From assembly GCA_023138975.1 (NCBI GenBank), contig JAGLON010000008.1:1-64000 (forward strand): 64,000 nucleotides of DNA, given 5' to 3'. How positions within the stretch are numbered: the first letter of the stretch is position 1; every line of letters begins with the position of its first letter. This document shows positions 17,777-27,123 of this stretch, one piece after another. The translations under genes and the position numbers were made by a program. The stretch comes from Candidatus Zixiibacteriota bacterium (GTDB lineage: Bacteria > Zixibacteria > MSB-5A5 > GN15 > JAAZOE01). The notes below the pieces were generated by a model. The model saw only the letters and a list, made by a program, of their open reading frames with translations, ran no database searches and had not been told where the DNA came from.

Positions 17777-18529
17777 CTACTCGCCGGATAATTTCTCTAA
17801 AATTTCATCGTCAATATCAAAGTTGGCTGACACCAGTTGTACATCGTCTTGATCCTCAATAGCATCCATCAGCTTCATCATCGATTCAGCCTGCTTTTCA
17901 TTGAGTTTAACGGTATTCTGAGGAATGCGTTGCACCTCAGCTTCTAAAATCGTAAAACCGCCTTTTTCAAGTTCACCACGAACAGTTTCAAGTTCATGTG
18001 GTTCGGTCGAAACCTCAAAGGCGTCTTCCTGACTTTCGATATCCGAAGCGCCCGCTTCAAGCGCCGCTTCCATAAAAGTATCTTCATCCACACCGTCTCT
18101 ATTTACCGTTATAATACCTTTTTTATCGAACATCCATGACACACAACCGTTTTCACCCAGATTTCCATTGTGCTTCATAAAAAGATGTCTAATTTCGGCG
18201 ACAGTCCGATTTTTATTATCAGTCAGAGTATCGATTAGGATAGCAACCCCGGCCGGCCCATATCCTTCATAGGTGGCTTCATCATATGAAACTCCGGGAA
18301 GTTCACCCGTACCCTTCTGTATCGCTTTTTTAATATTTTCCTGGGGCATGTTGGCCCCTTTTGAGGTGGCAATAGCGGTTCTGAGGCGCGGATTTATTTC
18401 GGGATCGCCTCCACCATCACGCGCGGCAATGGTGATTTCTTTAATCAGCCGGGTAAATATTCGACCGCGGGCTGCGTCAGTTTTTCCTTTTTTCCGCTTG
18501 ATTGTAGCCCATTTTGAATGACCGGACAT
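17777..18529 (-). CDS. yebC: YebC/PmpR family protein
   Basis: YebC/TACO1 proteins bind DNA or the ribosome; recent work on the family links them to translation of proline-rich stretches. The 250-residue protein begins MSGHSKWATIKRKKGKTDA and contains the family signature DGGGDPEINPRLRTAI, then EGYGPAGVAILIDTLTDNKN (about 92) and LGENGCVSWMFDKKG. It is the first gene of the long minus-strand run, so the promoter probably lies in the 235-base gap to the HIT gene. Confidence 0.95.
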   Translation of the reverse strand: MSGHSKWATIKRKKGKTDAARGRIFTRLIKEITIAARDGGGDPEINPRLRTAIATSKGANMPQENIKKAIQKGTGELPGVSYDEATYEGYGPAGVAILIDTLTDNKNRTVAEIRHLFMKHNGNLGENGCVSWMFDKKGIITVNRDGVDEDTFMEAALEAGASDIESQEDAFEVSTEPHELETVRGELEKGGFTILEAEVQRIPQNTVKLNEKQAESMMKLMDAIEDQDDVQLVSANFDIDDEILEKLSGE

Positions 18530-18764
18530 AAAAGCCTCCGTATTTTATCATCACCTTCATTATCTGCTGAATAAATTAGCCAATCACATCTTGTATAGCA
18601 ATACCAATATACATCCCAAGTGCAAAAATAACAACATTCGACACTCATAATCTTCCAATTTTTTTATTCTGTAACCATTATAAACTACGTAAATTAGATA
18701 GTTATGACGCAAATCTTTCAAATTCAGGTATCCAAATAGGATAAATCAATACGGGAAGGGCGAC

Positions 18765-19112
18765 ATGGATTGCATGTTTTGTAAGATAATAAACAAGGAC
18801 TCTCCTGCAAAAATCATCTTTGAAAACGACCGGGTTATCATTTTTAAGGATTATCGCCCGCAGGCAGACACTCATTTGCTGATATGTCCCAAGAAACATT
18901 ACCCGACCTTTCTTGACACTCCCCCGGATGAGCTGGCCTATCTTCATAAGGTTTGCGGAAAATTGGCCGAATATCTGAAGATTGAAAACGGATTTAGAAT
19001 GACTATCAATAATGGTCCTCAGGGAGGTCAAATCGTATTTCATATCCATATTCATTTTTTATCATGGATATGTGATATCGGTGACAAAAAGATTGAATTA
19101 GAGTTAGATTAA
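18765..19112 (+). CDS. HIT family nucleotide-binding protein (Hint-like)
   Basis: HIT proteins hydrolyse AMP-lysine and other nucleoside phosphoramidates. The 115-residue protein has the Hint N-terminus CMFCKIINKDSPAKIIFE, the middle segment HLLICPKKHY and the histidine triad FHIHIHFLS (about 92-100) with the catalytic middle His. The length matches HinT. It is divergent from yebC and lies about 110 bases upstream of rpsU. Confidence 0.93.
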   Translation: MDCMFCKIINKDSPAKIIFENDRVIIFKDYRPQADTHLLICPKKHYPTFLDTPPDELAYLHKVCGKLAEYLKIENGFRMTINNGPQGGQIVFHIHIHFLSWICDIGDKKIELELD

Positions 19113-19125
19113 GGCAAGAAATCGG

Positions 19126-19153
19126 TTGACTATCGGAATTTTTCGACTATTTT
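19126..19153 (+). promoter_or_regulatory. Predicted promoter of the rpsU operon
   Basis: TTGACT (19126-19131) is followed after 16 bases by TATTTT (19148-19153), the same spacing seen before the tRNA genes. It lies about 70 bases upstream of the rpsU start. Confidence 0.45.
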
Positions 19154-19223
19154 GTATCTGGTAGTTTATATAAAATTTGTGTTTTCTCATTTTCAATGCG
19201 GCCGAAGGGAGTGATACTAAGTA

Positions 19224-19421
19224 ATGACAGGCGTAAAGATTCGGGACGACGAATCATTCGAAAAAGCTTTGCGGCGCTTCAACAAGTTTTGTGAAAAGAT
19301 GGGCATCCTATCCGACATCAAAAAGCACCAGCATTTCGAAAAACCGTCCGAACGTAGAAAACGGAAGCTAAATGCAGCCAAACGCAAATTGCGTAAGCTG
19401 ATGAAAGAGAACGCCGAATAG
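19224..19421 (+). CDS. rpsU: 30S ribosomal protein bS21
   Basis: The 65-residue, strongly basic protein matches bS21: it has DDESFEKALRRFNKFCEK at the N-terminus followed by an Arg/Lys-rich helix (SERRKRKLNAAKRKLRKLM). It lies in a cluster with dnaG downstream, as in the classical rpsU-dnaG-rpoD operon. Its TAG shares one base with the GTG of the next gene. An AAGGGAG ribosome site precedes the ATG. Confidence 0.95.
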   Translation: MTGVKIRDDESFEKALRRFNKFCEKMGILSDIKKHQHFEKPSERRKRKLNAAKRKLRKLMKENAE

Positions 19422-19870
19422 TGTCTCTTTTTAAACGTATTGATGAAGACATCATTAAGGCCCTTAAGAGCGGTGATAAACACACGACTACGACTCTTAG
19501 GGGCCTTAAGTCTGATATAAAGTATTTTAAAATAAACAATTCCATCGACGAACTTACTGATGAGGACGTTGTCAAGGTTATGACAACAGCCGCCAAACAA
19601 CGCCGGGATTCTATTGAAAAATTTAATGCCGGTGGTCGTGATGACCTGGTGGCTAATGAATCCACCGAACTGGAATTGATTAAACAATACCTGCCTGCGG
19701 AATTGACACCGGAAGAACTGGATAAATTGGTCATGGAATCGCTTGAAGAAACAGGAGCCTCTACTCCGGCCGAAATGGGCAAAGTGATGAAGGTCATTAT
19801 ACCAAAGGTAAAAGGTCGAGCTGACGGAAAAGCCGTTAAGGATGCTGTCATGAAGCATCTAAAGAGTTGA
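19421..19870 (+). CDS. yqeY: GatB/YqeY domain protein
   Basis: The 149-residue protein starts at a GTG sharing one base with the rpsU stop. It matches the YqeY family, a small helical domain similar to the tail of the GatB amidotransferase subunit, with TTTLRGLKSDIKYFKI near the N-terminus, LELIKQYLPAELTPEELDKL (about 85) and GKVMKVIIPKVKGRADGK (about 119). The family is thought to interact with tRNA or charged-tRNA processing, without a firm reaction. The rpsU-yqeY order is conserved in many bacteria. Confidence 0.93.
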   Translation: MSLFKRIDEDIIKALKSGDKHTTTTLRGLKSDIKYFKINNSIDELTDEDVVKVMTTAAKQRRDSIEKFNAGGRDDLVANESTELELIKQYLPAELTPEELDKLVMESLEETGASTPAEMGKVMKVIIPKVKGRADGKAVKDAVMKHLKS

Positions 19871-19967
19871 GGATTATCTTAATTTTCCTTCCATTTTTTT
19901 ATTGCTAACACATTTCAATTTAACGATTTTCTATTGAATCAACCGCTTTACGAGGAATGGTCTGATA

Positions 19968-20591
19968 ATGAATGTTGTCGATTATGTGCTTTTAGCTTTA
20001 CTTGTTGCCATGATTATCGTCGGGTCTAAAAAAGGACTTCTGCGTGAATTGACGGCCTTTTTTACGCTTATTCCCGCGATACTCGTTTCTATTAATTTCA
20101 TGGACACTATCTCGGTAATGGTCTATGAAAAAATCGGGGGATCCCCGATGGTTGTCACATTCCTCAGCTTCATTCTGCTTCTGGGAGTCGCCTACGCCGC
20201 ATTTAAGCTATTGGGGATAGGCTTGGCAAAAATAATCAATCTACAGCGCAAAGGTAAGAAAGACCAAATGGGCGGAGCATTCATCGGATTCCTTCGTGGC
20301 TGGGTTGTTATCTCGTTTATATTTTTCCTCCTCTTTTTACTGCCGATGCCGGCTAGTTTTTATCTTGTTATAGAAGACTCTCTGTTTGGACCGACACTCG
20401 TAAAAACCATCCCGGTTCTGTACGAATCCACCAGCTCTCTTCATCCGAGAAACCCATCTTTCTATGATAAAGTAGAATCGGCTCTCCTGTTGAAAAAATC
20501 GGAGTTCAGTATATCTAATGAGATTCGGGCTGAAGTCGAGCTTGTCCTTATGCAGGTTGATAAGTTTTTCAATCCACCCGTGAATCGATAG
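19968..20591 (+). CDS. cvpA: CvpA family membrane protein
   Basis: The 207-residue protein has four hydrophobic segments and the CvpA N-terminus VVDYVLLALLVAMIIVGSKKG, given here only as the start of helix 1, with KGLLRE after it. GAFIGFLRGWVVISF (about 103) matches the second family signature. CvpA is linked to colicin V export and to cell-envelope function, with no defined reaction. A terminator-like hairpin lies between it and mutS2. Confidence 0.88.
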   Translation: MNVVDYVLLALLVAMIIVGSKKGLLRELTAFFTLIPAILVSINFMDTISVMVYEKIGGSPMVVTFLSFILLLGVAYAAFKLLGIGLAKIINLQRKGKKDQMGGAFIGFLRGWVVISFIFFLLFLLPMPASFYLVIEDSLFGPTLVKTIPVLYESTSSLHPRNPSFYDKVESALLLKKSEFSISNEIRAEVELVLMQVDKFFNPPVNR

Positions 20592-20628
20592 CGAAACGAT
20601 TGTAAATACGGCAAAGATTTTGTATGTT

Positions 20629-20659
20629 ACCGGCGGTTGTTTTAATCGCCGGTTTTATT
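20629..20659 (+). terminator. Hairpin directly upstream of the mutS2 start
   Basis: ACCGGCG (20629-20635) pairs perfectly with CGCCGGT (20647-20653) and is followed by TTTATT. It ends 6 bases before the ATG at 20660, where a ribosome site would be expected. It may be a partial terminator after cvpA or a translational control hairpin for mutS2. Confidence 0.5.
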
Positions 20660-23050
20660 ATGCATGAAATAGACGCACATTCAATAGAAATACTCGAGTT
20701 TCCCCGTGTCATCGAGATTATCGGCGGGATGTCTCTATCACCGTACGGTAAAGATAAATGCCACAGTATCTCTCCCCTGTTTGATAAGGAAAAGATTGAG
20801 AGGTCTTTGCGGCAATCGTCTCAGATGCGTGAAATCATCCGTTTCGAAGAAGCCATGCCGCTTACGAGAATCGAAGACATTTCAGAGGTTGTAGAAAAAT
20901 CAAAGATAGATGGAATTCACCTTGATCCTAAATCACTGCTTTCTATAAAACTGTTTTTGGATACGATCATTGATTTATCAAAATACGGCAAAGCTGAAGA
21001 CCGGCAGGAAAAATTCCCCGATGTCTGTGAGATTATTAAGAAATTCCACCCGAAGTATGAAATCACAAAAGCAATCAACAAAGCTATTGACTCGGCTGGC
21101 GAAATTCTCAATTCAGCTTCAAGCAAACTTGGCCATATTCGGAGAGACCTCGGAGATACCGAAAGCCGATTAAAACAGCACTTGACGAAAATTCTGGCCT
21201 CGCGAAAAAAACACGCCGGATGGCAGGATGATGTTATTACTATTCGAGACGGGCGTTTTGTCGTACCGGTCTTATCGAATGAGTTCAAACAAGAAGGCGG
21301 CATTGTCCACGATAAATCACATAGCGGCGCCACCCTGTATGTCGAACCAAACTCCGCTATTCCAATAAATAATAAACTGCGTCAACTGCAACAGGATGAA
21401 AAACTGGAAATTGCTCGAATCCTGATGGAGCTGACCGCCCTAGTCGGCGAAGCCGCTTCCGACATCGAACTGGATTTAAACACTTATGGTGAACTCGACA
21501 GCGTCCATGCCAAAGCAACCTTTGCGCTTAAAATAGATGCCCATAGTCCGATCATAGAAGACAATATTCAGCTTGAGTTAATCGATGCACGGCATCCGCT
21601 ATTGCTATATGGAATGGATAATAAAGAATCGGTTATCCCGTTGACGGTCAAGCTCGATCGCGCCAATCAGGGAATTTTGATAACCGGCCCCAATACCGGA
21701 GGCAAAACCGTGGCGCTCAAAGCCATCGGATTGCTAGCCTTAATGGCTCTGTCAGGCCTTGAGATACCGGCCGATCACAAAAGCAAAATCGGCATGTACC
21801 AAAAGATCTACGCCGATATCGGTGACGAGCAGTCAATAGAATTATCTCTCTCGACCTTCTCCTCACACATTCGCAATATCATTGCCGCCGTCAATGACGC
21901 CGACCACAATTCACTTATCCTGTTCGATGAAATCGGGGCCGGAACCGATCCCAAAGAGGGAGCCGCGTTGGCCGAAATCGTCCTTTTATATCTACTTGAC
22001 ATGGGCTGCAACCTGATAGCAACCACTCATTATTCTCAGTTGAAAACTCTCCCGCTTGATAATCCCGGATTGCTCAACGCTTCACTCGAATTCGACCGTG
22101 TCAATCTCCAACCCACTTTTCGATTAAAATTAGGCATTCCCGGAGCCAGCTACGCCATTGACATCGCCCGGCGTTTAGGATTACCGGACCATTTGGCGGA
22201 TGAAGCCGCGAACTTAATAGGCTCCGGAGAACGGTCGCTGGACAAACTCATTGCCAAACTTGACCTCGACCTCGATCATCTCCATCAAGAGAAACGGAAA
22301 CTCGAAGACAGTCTTCAAAAATCAAAATCACTTGAGGCGTACTATCTGGCCCGCAAAGAACAGCTTGATAAGAAAGAAGATGAAATAAGCGGCAAACATA
22401 TCGACGAACTAGAACGACAGGTTATCGAGGGACGTAAAGAAATCGACAGGCTCGTGAAACAGATTCGTGAATCTTCAGCTGATCCGCGAAAAGTCAAAGA
22501 AGTCCATCACAGCCTCAAAGAACTCGGCCAGGCAATCCAGAAAAAGAAAAAGGTACAAAGAAACCAAACAGCTACAAATCTTAAAGATCTAAAAAAAGGC
22601 GAAACCGTTTGGATTGAGAAATTCAGAACCGAAGGCGAAGTCGTCGAGATGCATGGCAACAAAAGAGTTAAGGTAGCGGTCGGCAAAGCGTTCATGACCG
22701 TAGATACCATCGACGTTACCCGGCGGGATACAAAGGGGTCTAAATCAAAGCCTGATCACAAACACCGAATCACGGGTGTCCAAGCCGACGCGGCACAGGG
22801 AGATTTTCAACCGGAAATTATGCTCCGCGGCATGACCGTTGAGGAAGCTCTGGAAGCGCTCGACAAATTCCTTGATGATGCTATTTTGGCCGGACTCGGA
22901 CAGGTTTATATCGTCCATGGAAAAGGCACCGGAGCTCTTAGGAAAAACCTGTCAACTTATTTAAAAGCCCATAAGTCGGTAGCATCAATTCGTATCGGCG
23001 ATTGGAATGAAGGCGGTCATGGCGTTACTATCGCACGGCTGAAAACATAA
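20660..23050 (+). CDS. mutS2: Endonuclease MutS2
   Basis: MutS2 proteins are MutS-like ATPases that suppress recombination or act on collided ribosomes, depending on species. I prefer the ATG at 20660 (MHEIDAHSIEILEFPRV), giving 796 residues; an ATG at 20624 lies inside a hairpin and adds a hydrophobic tail foreign to the family. The ATPase has Walker A TGPNTGGKTVALKAIGLL (about 338), the signature region SIELSLSTFSSHIRNI and Walker B LILFDEIGAGTDPKEGAAL (about 416). A coiled coil follows (about 510-640), then a linker and a C-terminal Smr nuclease domain with MTVEEALEAL and HGKGTGALR. No good ribosome site is seen. Confidence 0.95.
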   Translation: MHEIDAHSIEILEFPRVIEIIGGMSLSPYGKDKCHSISPLFDKEKIERSLRQSSQMREIIRFEEAMPLTRIEDISEVVEKSKIDGIHLDPKSLLSIKLFLDTIIDLSKYGKAEDRQEKFPDVCEIIKKFHPKYEITKAINKAIDSAGEILNSASSKLGHIRRDLGDTESRLKQHLTKILASRKKHAGWQDDVITIRDGRFVVPVLSNEFKQEGGIVHDKSHSGATLYVEPNSAIPINNKLRQLQQDEKLEIARILMELTALVGEAASDIELDLNTYGELDSVHAKATFALKIDAHSPIIEDNIQLELIDARHPLLLYGMDNKESVIPLTVKLDRANQGILITGPNTGGKTVALKAIGLLALMALSGLEIPADHKSKIGMYQKIYADIGDEQSIELSLSTFSSHIRNIIAAVNDADHNSLILFDEIGAGTDPKEGAALAEIVLLYLLDMGCNLIATTHYSQLKTLPLDNPGLLNASLEFDRVNLQPTFRLKLGIPGASYAIDIARRLGLPDHLADEAANLIGSGERSLDKLIAKLDLDLDHLHQEKRKLEDSLQKSKSLEAYYLARKEQLDKKEDEISGKHIDELERQVIEGRKEIDRLVKQIRESSADPRKVKEVHHSLKELGQAIQKKKKVQRNQTATNLKDLKKGETVWIEKFRTEGEVVEMHGNKRVKVAVGKAFMTVDTIDVTRRDTKGSKSKPDHKHRITGVQADAAQGDFQPEIMLRGMTVEEALEALDKFLDDAILAGLGQVYIVHGKGTGALRKNLSTYLKAHKSVASIRIGDWNEGGHGVTIARLKT

Positions 23051-23051
23051 T

Positions 23052-24782
23052 ATGGCTCGCATTCCCGAAAATAAAATTGATGAGATACGCACCGCGGGAG
23101 ATATTGTTGAGATTATCTCCGGGTACGTTTCGCTCAAAAAGCGCGGCCGGAATTTCATGGGTATCTGCCCTTTTCATGATGAGAAGACGCCTTCTTTTTC
23201 TGTCTCCCCCGATAAACAAATCTACCACTGTTTCGGATGCGGCAAAGGCGGTAATGTATTTTCATTCCTGATGGAGCATGAAAAGCTGAATTTTGTTGAA
23301 GCGGTCAGATTAGTTGCCGATCGTTATGGCATTATCCTGCCAAAGTTTGAGAAAGAAGAAGATTCCAAAACCGAACGGCTGATTTACGCCAATACAATCG
23401 CGGCTGAATTTTTCCAAAAGAACCTTAAGAACCCTCGCTATAAAGATAAAATTGAGAAATACCTCACGACAACCCGAGGCATCTCGACCGAAACCGCAAA
23501 GAAATTTCAAATCGGATTGGCGACTGATGACTGGCAGGGAGTTCTCGATTTCGCCCGGACAAAAGACGTTAAAGATATTGAGTTAGCCGAAGCTGGTCTC
23601 GTCTCAAAATCCCAGAAAACCGGTAAATATTATGACCGCTTTCGAATGCGCCTTATGATCCCGATTTATAACATTACCGGAAAAGTCGTAGCCTTCGGCG
23701 GACGCGCCTTAAAAAAAGGCGAGTTGGCCAAATACGTTAATTCACCGGAAACACCGTTATATAATAAGTCTTTTATTCTTTACGGTCTGAATTTCGCCAA
23801 AACCGCTATCAGAGATACCGGTTCGGTAATCCTGGTGGAAGGCTATTTTGATTTAATCTCACTTCATCAGGCTGGAATAGAAAATGTCGTGGCCGTTTCC
23901 GGAACCGCCTTTACTCCTCAGCAGGCAAAACTGCTGGCTAGATTCGCGCAAAAAGTATATTTATTTTTTGATGCTGACTCGGCTGGACGAGCCGCCGCCT
24001 TGCGGTCTATTGAAGTTTTTTATAATGCCGGTATAGAGCCGTTGATTGTTTCCCCTCCCCCCGGTCAGGATCCCGATTCCTATATCAGAGAGTTCGGCCC
24101 CGAAGGCGTACATGAATTACTTGAAAACGCCCTCGGCTATTTGTCTTTCCGGTTTGAAAAAATCGACTTCGCTCAATTGTCGCTGAATGAGAAGGAAGAA
24201 ATCGCCAGGGAAATAAAATCGCTGGCGTCAAAAATTGAAGATTCACTTAAACAGGAAATATTCATTTCATCAGCCGCCGATAGACTGCAAATTCCCGTTG
24301 TAACTCTTCAACCGGGAAGCAGTAAGAAAGTTATTTCCGACTCAATGCCCGGACGGGTTAGAAATATGAACATTCTCGAATCGGAACTGCTATCGTTATT
24401 TGTAAATCGACCGCCTCTGATTGAAATGGTCATGAGCGATATTTCCGCCGAAGATTTCAGCGGGCCGGGGCACGGAGAGCTTTATAATAAAATGCTTGAG
24501 GTCTATAAAGCGACCGGTGAAATCAATCCGGACAAGATGATTGAGGAATTAGACGATAAACCGCTTGCGTCAGGATTGACCTTTATCTCAACCCTTGATT
24601 GGGGTGATATCGACTTAACTGGCGTTGTTAAAGAGTATAAACAGATGCTGTTAAAGAAAAAACGAGATCGCCTTTTACAGGATTTAAAGGACAAATTGTC
24701 TCAAGCCGAGAAAAACGACAATACGGATGAGGCAAAAAAACTAACCTTAGAGATAAAATATCTACTTGAAAAACGGGTTTAA
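23052..24782 (+). CDS. dnaG: DNA primase DnaG
   Basis: DnaG makes RNA primers for replication. The 576-residue protein has the N-terminal CHC2 zinc finger (CPFHDEKTPSFSV, then HCFGCGKGGN, about 37-66), the RNA polymerase core with YDRFRMRLMIPI, and the TOPRIM domain with the catalytic Glu in VEGYFDLISLH (about 265) and Asp residues in FFDADSAGRAA (about 310). The C-terminal third is the helicase-binding region. It starts 1 base after the mutS2 stop, so the two are probably co-translated. rpoD, the usual neighbour, is absent. Confidence 0.97.
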   Translation: MARIPENKIDEIRTAGDIVEIISGYVSLKKRGRNFMGICPFHDEKTPSFSVSPDKQIYHCFGCGKGGNVFSFLMEHEKLNFVEAVRLVADRYGIILPKFEKEEDSKTERLIYANTIAAEFFQKNLKNPRYKDKIEKYLTTTRGISTETAKKFQIGLATDDWQGVLDFARTKDVKDIELAEAGLVSKSQKTGKYYDRFRMRLMIPIYNITGKVVAFGGRALKKGELAKYVNSPETPLYNKSFILYGLNFAKTAIRDTGSVILVEGYFDLISLHQAGIENVVAVSGTAFTPQQAKLLARFAQKVYLFFDADSAGRAAALRSIEVFYNAGIEPLIVSPPPGQDPDSYIREFGPEGVHELLENALGYLSFRFEKIDFAQLSLNEKEEIAREIKSLASKIEDSLKQEIFISSAADRLQIPVVTLQPGSSKKVISDSMPGRVRNMNILESELLSLFVNRPPLIEMVMSDISAEDFSGPGHGELYNKMLEVYKATGEINPDKMIEELDDKPLASGLTFISTLDWGDIDLTGVVKEYKQMLLKKKRDRLLQDLKDKLSQAEKNDNTDEAKKLTLEIKYLLEKRV

Positions 24783-24846
24783 ATCCGTTTAATTAGCGGA
24801 AGTAAAAAGATTTGATATTTTCCTATATTAAGATAGAGGTTGTTAC

Positions 24847-25443
24847 ATGCTGTTATTTAAGAAAGAAGAATTCGACAGAATCAGAGACAGAGAGATTACG
24901 ATTACTTTCCGCGACTGGGATAAGCTGCGAGTTGAAGAAGGTAAAGAGTATAAATCATTCAATCTGGGATTCGTCCGTATTGATGAAGTCGGATATATAG
25001 ATTTCAAGAAAATCCCTCAGGAGGATATCGAGGCGGCCGGATTTTATGACACTGATGAATTCAAACAGATCTTCAGAAAACGTAATCCCGGGTTTAATTT
25101 CGGTTCGGGAAAATTGATTCGTATTAAATTCAGCTTTCTCGGATCCGAAGACCGTACCGCGGCTGGAGTCAAACCTGCCGAACGGGATATGATAAAAATT
25201 ATGGAACGTTTGGTTGAAATTGATGTACTGGCGGAAATAGGAGTCGACTCCGAAGAGTTTCTGCAGTTTTTAGATTTTGAGACTTCCAAAAATACACTGA
25301 ATATCTCCAAGAATTTCAACGTTTCCCGAGATGATGTTAAGAAACTGATGGCGGCTTTGAAAAAAGAAGGCCTCATTACCTCAAAACGAAACGGCTTTAC
25401 AATTTCAGTGCGAGGAAAGTCATTCTTACAAAGTAAAATTTAG
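24847..25443 (+). CDS. ASCH-like domain protein with C-terminal winged helix
   Basis: The 198-residue protein is placed tentatively. Residues 1-110 resemble an ASCH/PUA-like RNA-binding fold: LFKKEEFDRIRDREITITFR, then a short Gly-Lys turn (EEGKEYKSF) and a beta strand with GFVRIDEVGYI. Residues about 115-198 form helices ending in a winged-helix-like unit (NVSRDDVKKLMAALKKEGLI, then a basic wing SKRNGFTISVRGKSFL). Such a pairing suggests nucleic-acid binding and regulation, but no substrate is known. It sits between dnaG and recN where rpoD often occurs. recN starts immediately after it. Confidence 0.55.
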   Translation: MLLFKKEEFDRIRDREITITFRDWDKLRVEEGKEYKSFNLGFVRIDEVGYIDFKKIPQEDIEAAGFYDTDEFKQIFRKRNPGFNFGSGKLIRIKFSFLGSEDRTAAGVKPAERDMIKIMERLVEIDVLAEIGVDSEEFLQFLDFETSKNTLNISKNFNVSRDDVKKLMAALKKEGLITSKRNGFTISVRGKSFLQSKI

Positions 25444-25445
25444 TT

Positions 25446-27095
25446 TTGCTGACAAAACTCTCCATACAAAACTATGCCCTGGTGGATCAGATCGAAATCG
25501 ATTTTTCGCCGGGGCTTACTGTTTTGACAGGAGAAACCGGTTCCGGCAAGTCGGTTATTATCGGTGGCCTCCTCATGACTCTCGGAGGACGAAGCGATAA
25601 AGAATTAGTCCGGCATGGGACGAAAAAAACTATCGCCGAATCAATCTTTAGTCTCCCCTCAAAATCTAAGGTCAAACAAGCTCTTCCCGGTCCGGGAAGA
25701 ACTACAGCCAGGGCGTTGGTGTCATTAACCCGTGAGGTTACCTCCGGCGGTAATTCCAAAGCTTTTATTGACACCAAGCAGGCCTCCCTTGCAAAAGTCC
25801 GGGAACTGGCGTCGGTTCTGTGTGATTTGAATACTCAGCAGGGCCAAAGAAATCTTCTGAATAGCGAAAAACATATCCTTTTCTTAGATAGTTTTGCCGG
25901 GTTGAACACTCAGGTTGAAAAACTCAAGGAACTATTTAACGACTTTGCCTCTCTTGAAAAAGAGCTTGCTGACTCACGGAAAAACGCGAGTGCTCTGCGT
26001 GAGAAATTGGAATTAATTCGTTTCCAGATCGATGAATTGACTAAAGCCGACATTGAGCCGGGAGAAGAATCAGCCTTAGATGACGAGCGGAAACGACTCG
26101 AATCGGTCCAGACTCTAATGGAAACCGGCCAAACAATCGTTCATACTTTGACTGAAAGTGATACTTCAATAAATACTGCTTTATCTCATATAGACAACAA
26201 GTTACAATGCGCCGCCAATATCGACAAACAACTGAAAGATGACGCCGGATTATTGTCTGAGAGCGTTATCAACCTAAATGAACTGTCTCAGAATATCCAA
26301 TCTTACCTGTCCCGACTAGAGTCAAATCCACAACGTCTGGAGGTAATAAACGAGCGATTGAGCGAGTTATACCATCTTCGAAAAAAGTACAATACTGACG
26401 AGAACGGTTTGGCCGAGAAGCTAAAAGAACTGTCCAAACAATCACTCGGAAGTGCAGATATTAACAGCCACATTCAGGCTCTTAAGGGAAATCTGCAAAA
26501 AGCAAGAGACGAGTACTTTACAATAGCCAAGCAAATCAGCCAAAAACGGCATAAAACCGCCGGCAATCTACAGAAAAAACTCAAGAAAGAGCTGGCCGAT
26601 CTGGCTATTGATCAGGCTGAATTCACGATTAATTTTATCACCGAGTTTGACGAAAGCGGCTTTGAGTTAGACGGCCAAAAAGTTCGCGCCCTTCCCTCTG
26701 GCCTTGAGACCATCGAGTTCCTCCTTGCGACCAACCCCAATGAACCGGTACGTCCGCTGGTAAAGATTGCCTCCGGAGGCGAAATTTCCCGCATTATGCT
26801 GGCTTTATTAACCGTTATCGCCGGTAAGTATAAATTCCCGACCATCGTGTTTGACGAAATCGATACTGGTATCGGGGGACAGACCGCCATTAAGTTAGGT
26901 CAAAAACTAAAGCAATTATCCCAAAAGCATCAGATAATCACTATCAGTCACTTACCTGCCGTCGCTTCTCAGGCTGACCATCATTTGGTTGTTAGAAAGC
27001 ATCGTCAAGGCAAACGAAACGTAATCTCAATCGACCAACTCACCGGGAAAGAAATCAAAAAAGAATTAGACCGCATGACCGCCTTCAGCGTATAA
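25446..27095 (+). CDS. recN: DNA repair protein RecN
   Basis: RecN is an SMC-like ATPase recruited to DNA double-strand breaks. The 549-residue protein starts at a TTG two bases after the preceding stop (MLTKLSIQNYALVDQ). It has Walker A TGETGSGKSVIIGGL (about 30), a long coiled coil (about 155-370), the ABC signature ASGGEISRIMLAL (about 441) and Walker B TIVFDEIDTGIGG (about 466). The C-terminal HLPAVASQADHHLVV segment is typical. No better ATG start is present. Confidence 0.96.
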   Translation: MLTKLSIQNYALVDQIEIDFSPGLTVLTGETGSGKSVIIGGLLMTLGGRSDKELVRHGTKKTIAESIFSLPSKSKVKQALPGPGRTTARALVSLTREVTSGGNSKAFIDTKQASLAKVRELASVLCDLNTQQGQRNLLNSEKHILFLDSFAGLNTQVEKLKELFNDFASLEKELADSRKNASALREKLELIRFQIDELTKADIEPGEESALDDERKRLESVQTLMETGQTIVHTLTESDTSINTALSHIDNKLQCAANIDKQLKDDAGLLSESVINLNELSQNIQSYLSRLESNPQRLEVINERLSELYHLRKKYNTDENGLAEKLKELSKQSLGSADINSHIQALKGNLQKARDEYFTIAKQISQKRHKTAGNLQKKLKKELADLAIDQAEFTINFITEFDESGFELDGQKVRALPSGLETIEFLLATNPNEPVRPLVKIASGGEISRIMLALLTVIAGKYKFPTIVFDEIDTGIGGQTAIKLGQKLKQLSQKHQIITISHLPAVASQADHHLVVRKHRQGKRNVISIDQLTGKEIKKELDRMTAFSV

Positions 27096-27123
27096 TACGG
27101 ACTACTTTTTAAAGGCAGGTAAA

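Noticed and set aside
20624..20659. Upstream ATG as the mutS2 start
   Set aside because: It lies within a hairpin, adds a hydrophobic segment not found in MutS2, and the next ATG gives the family N-terminus.
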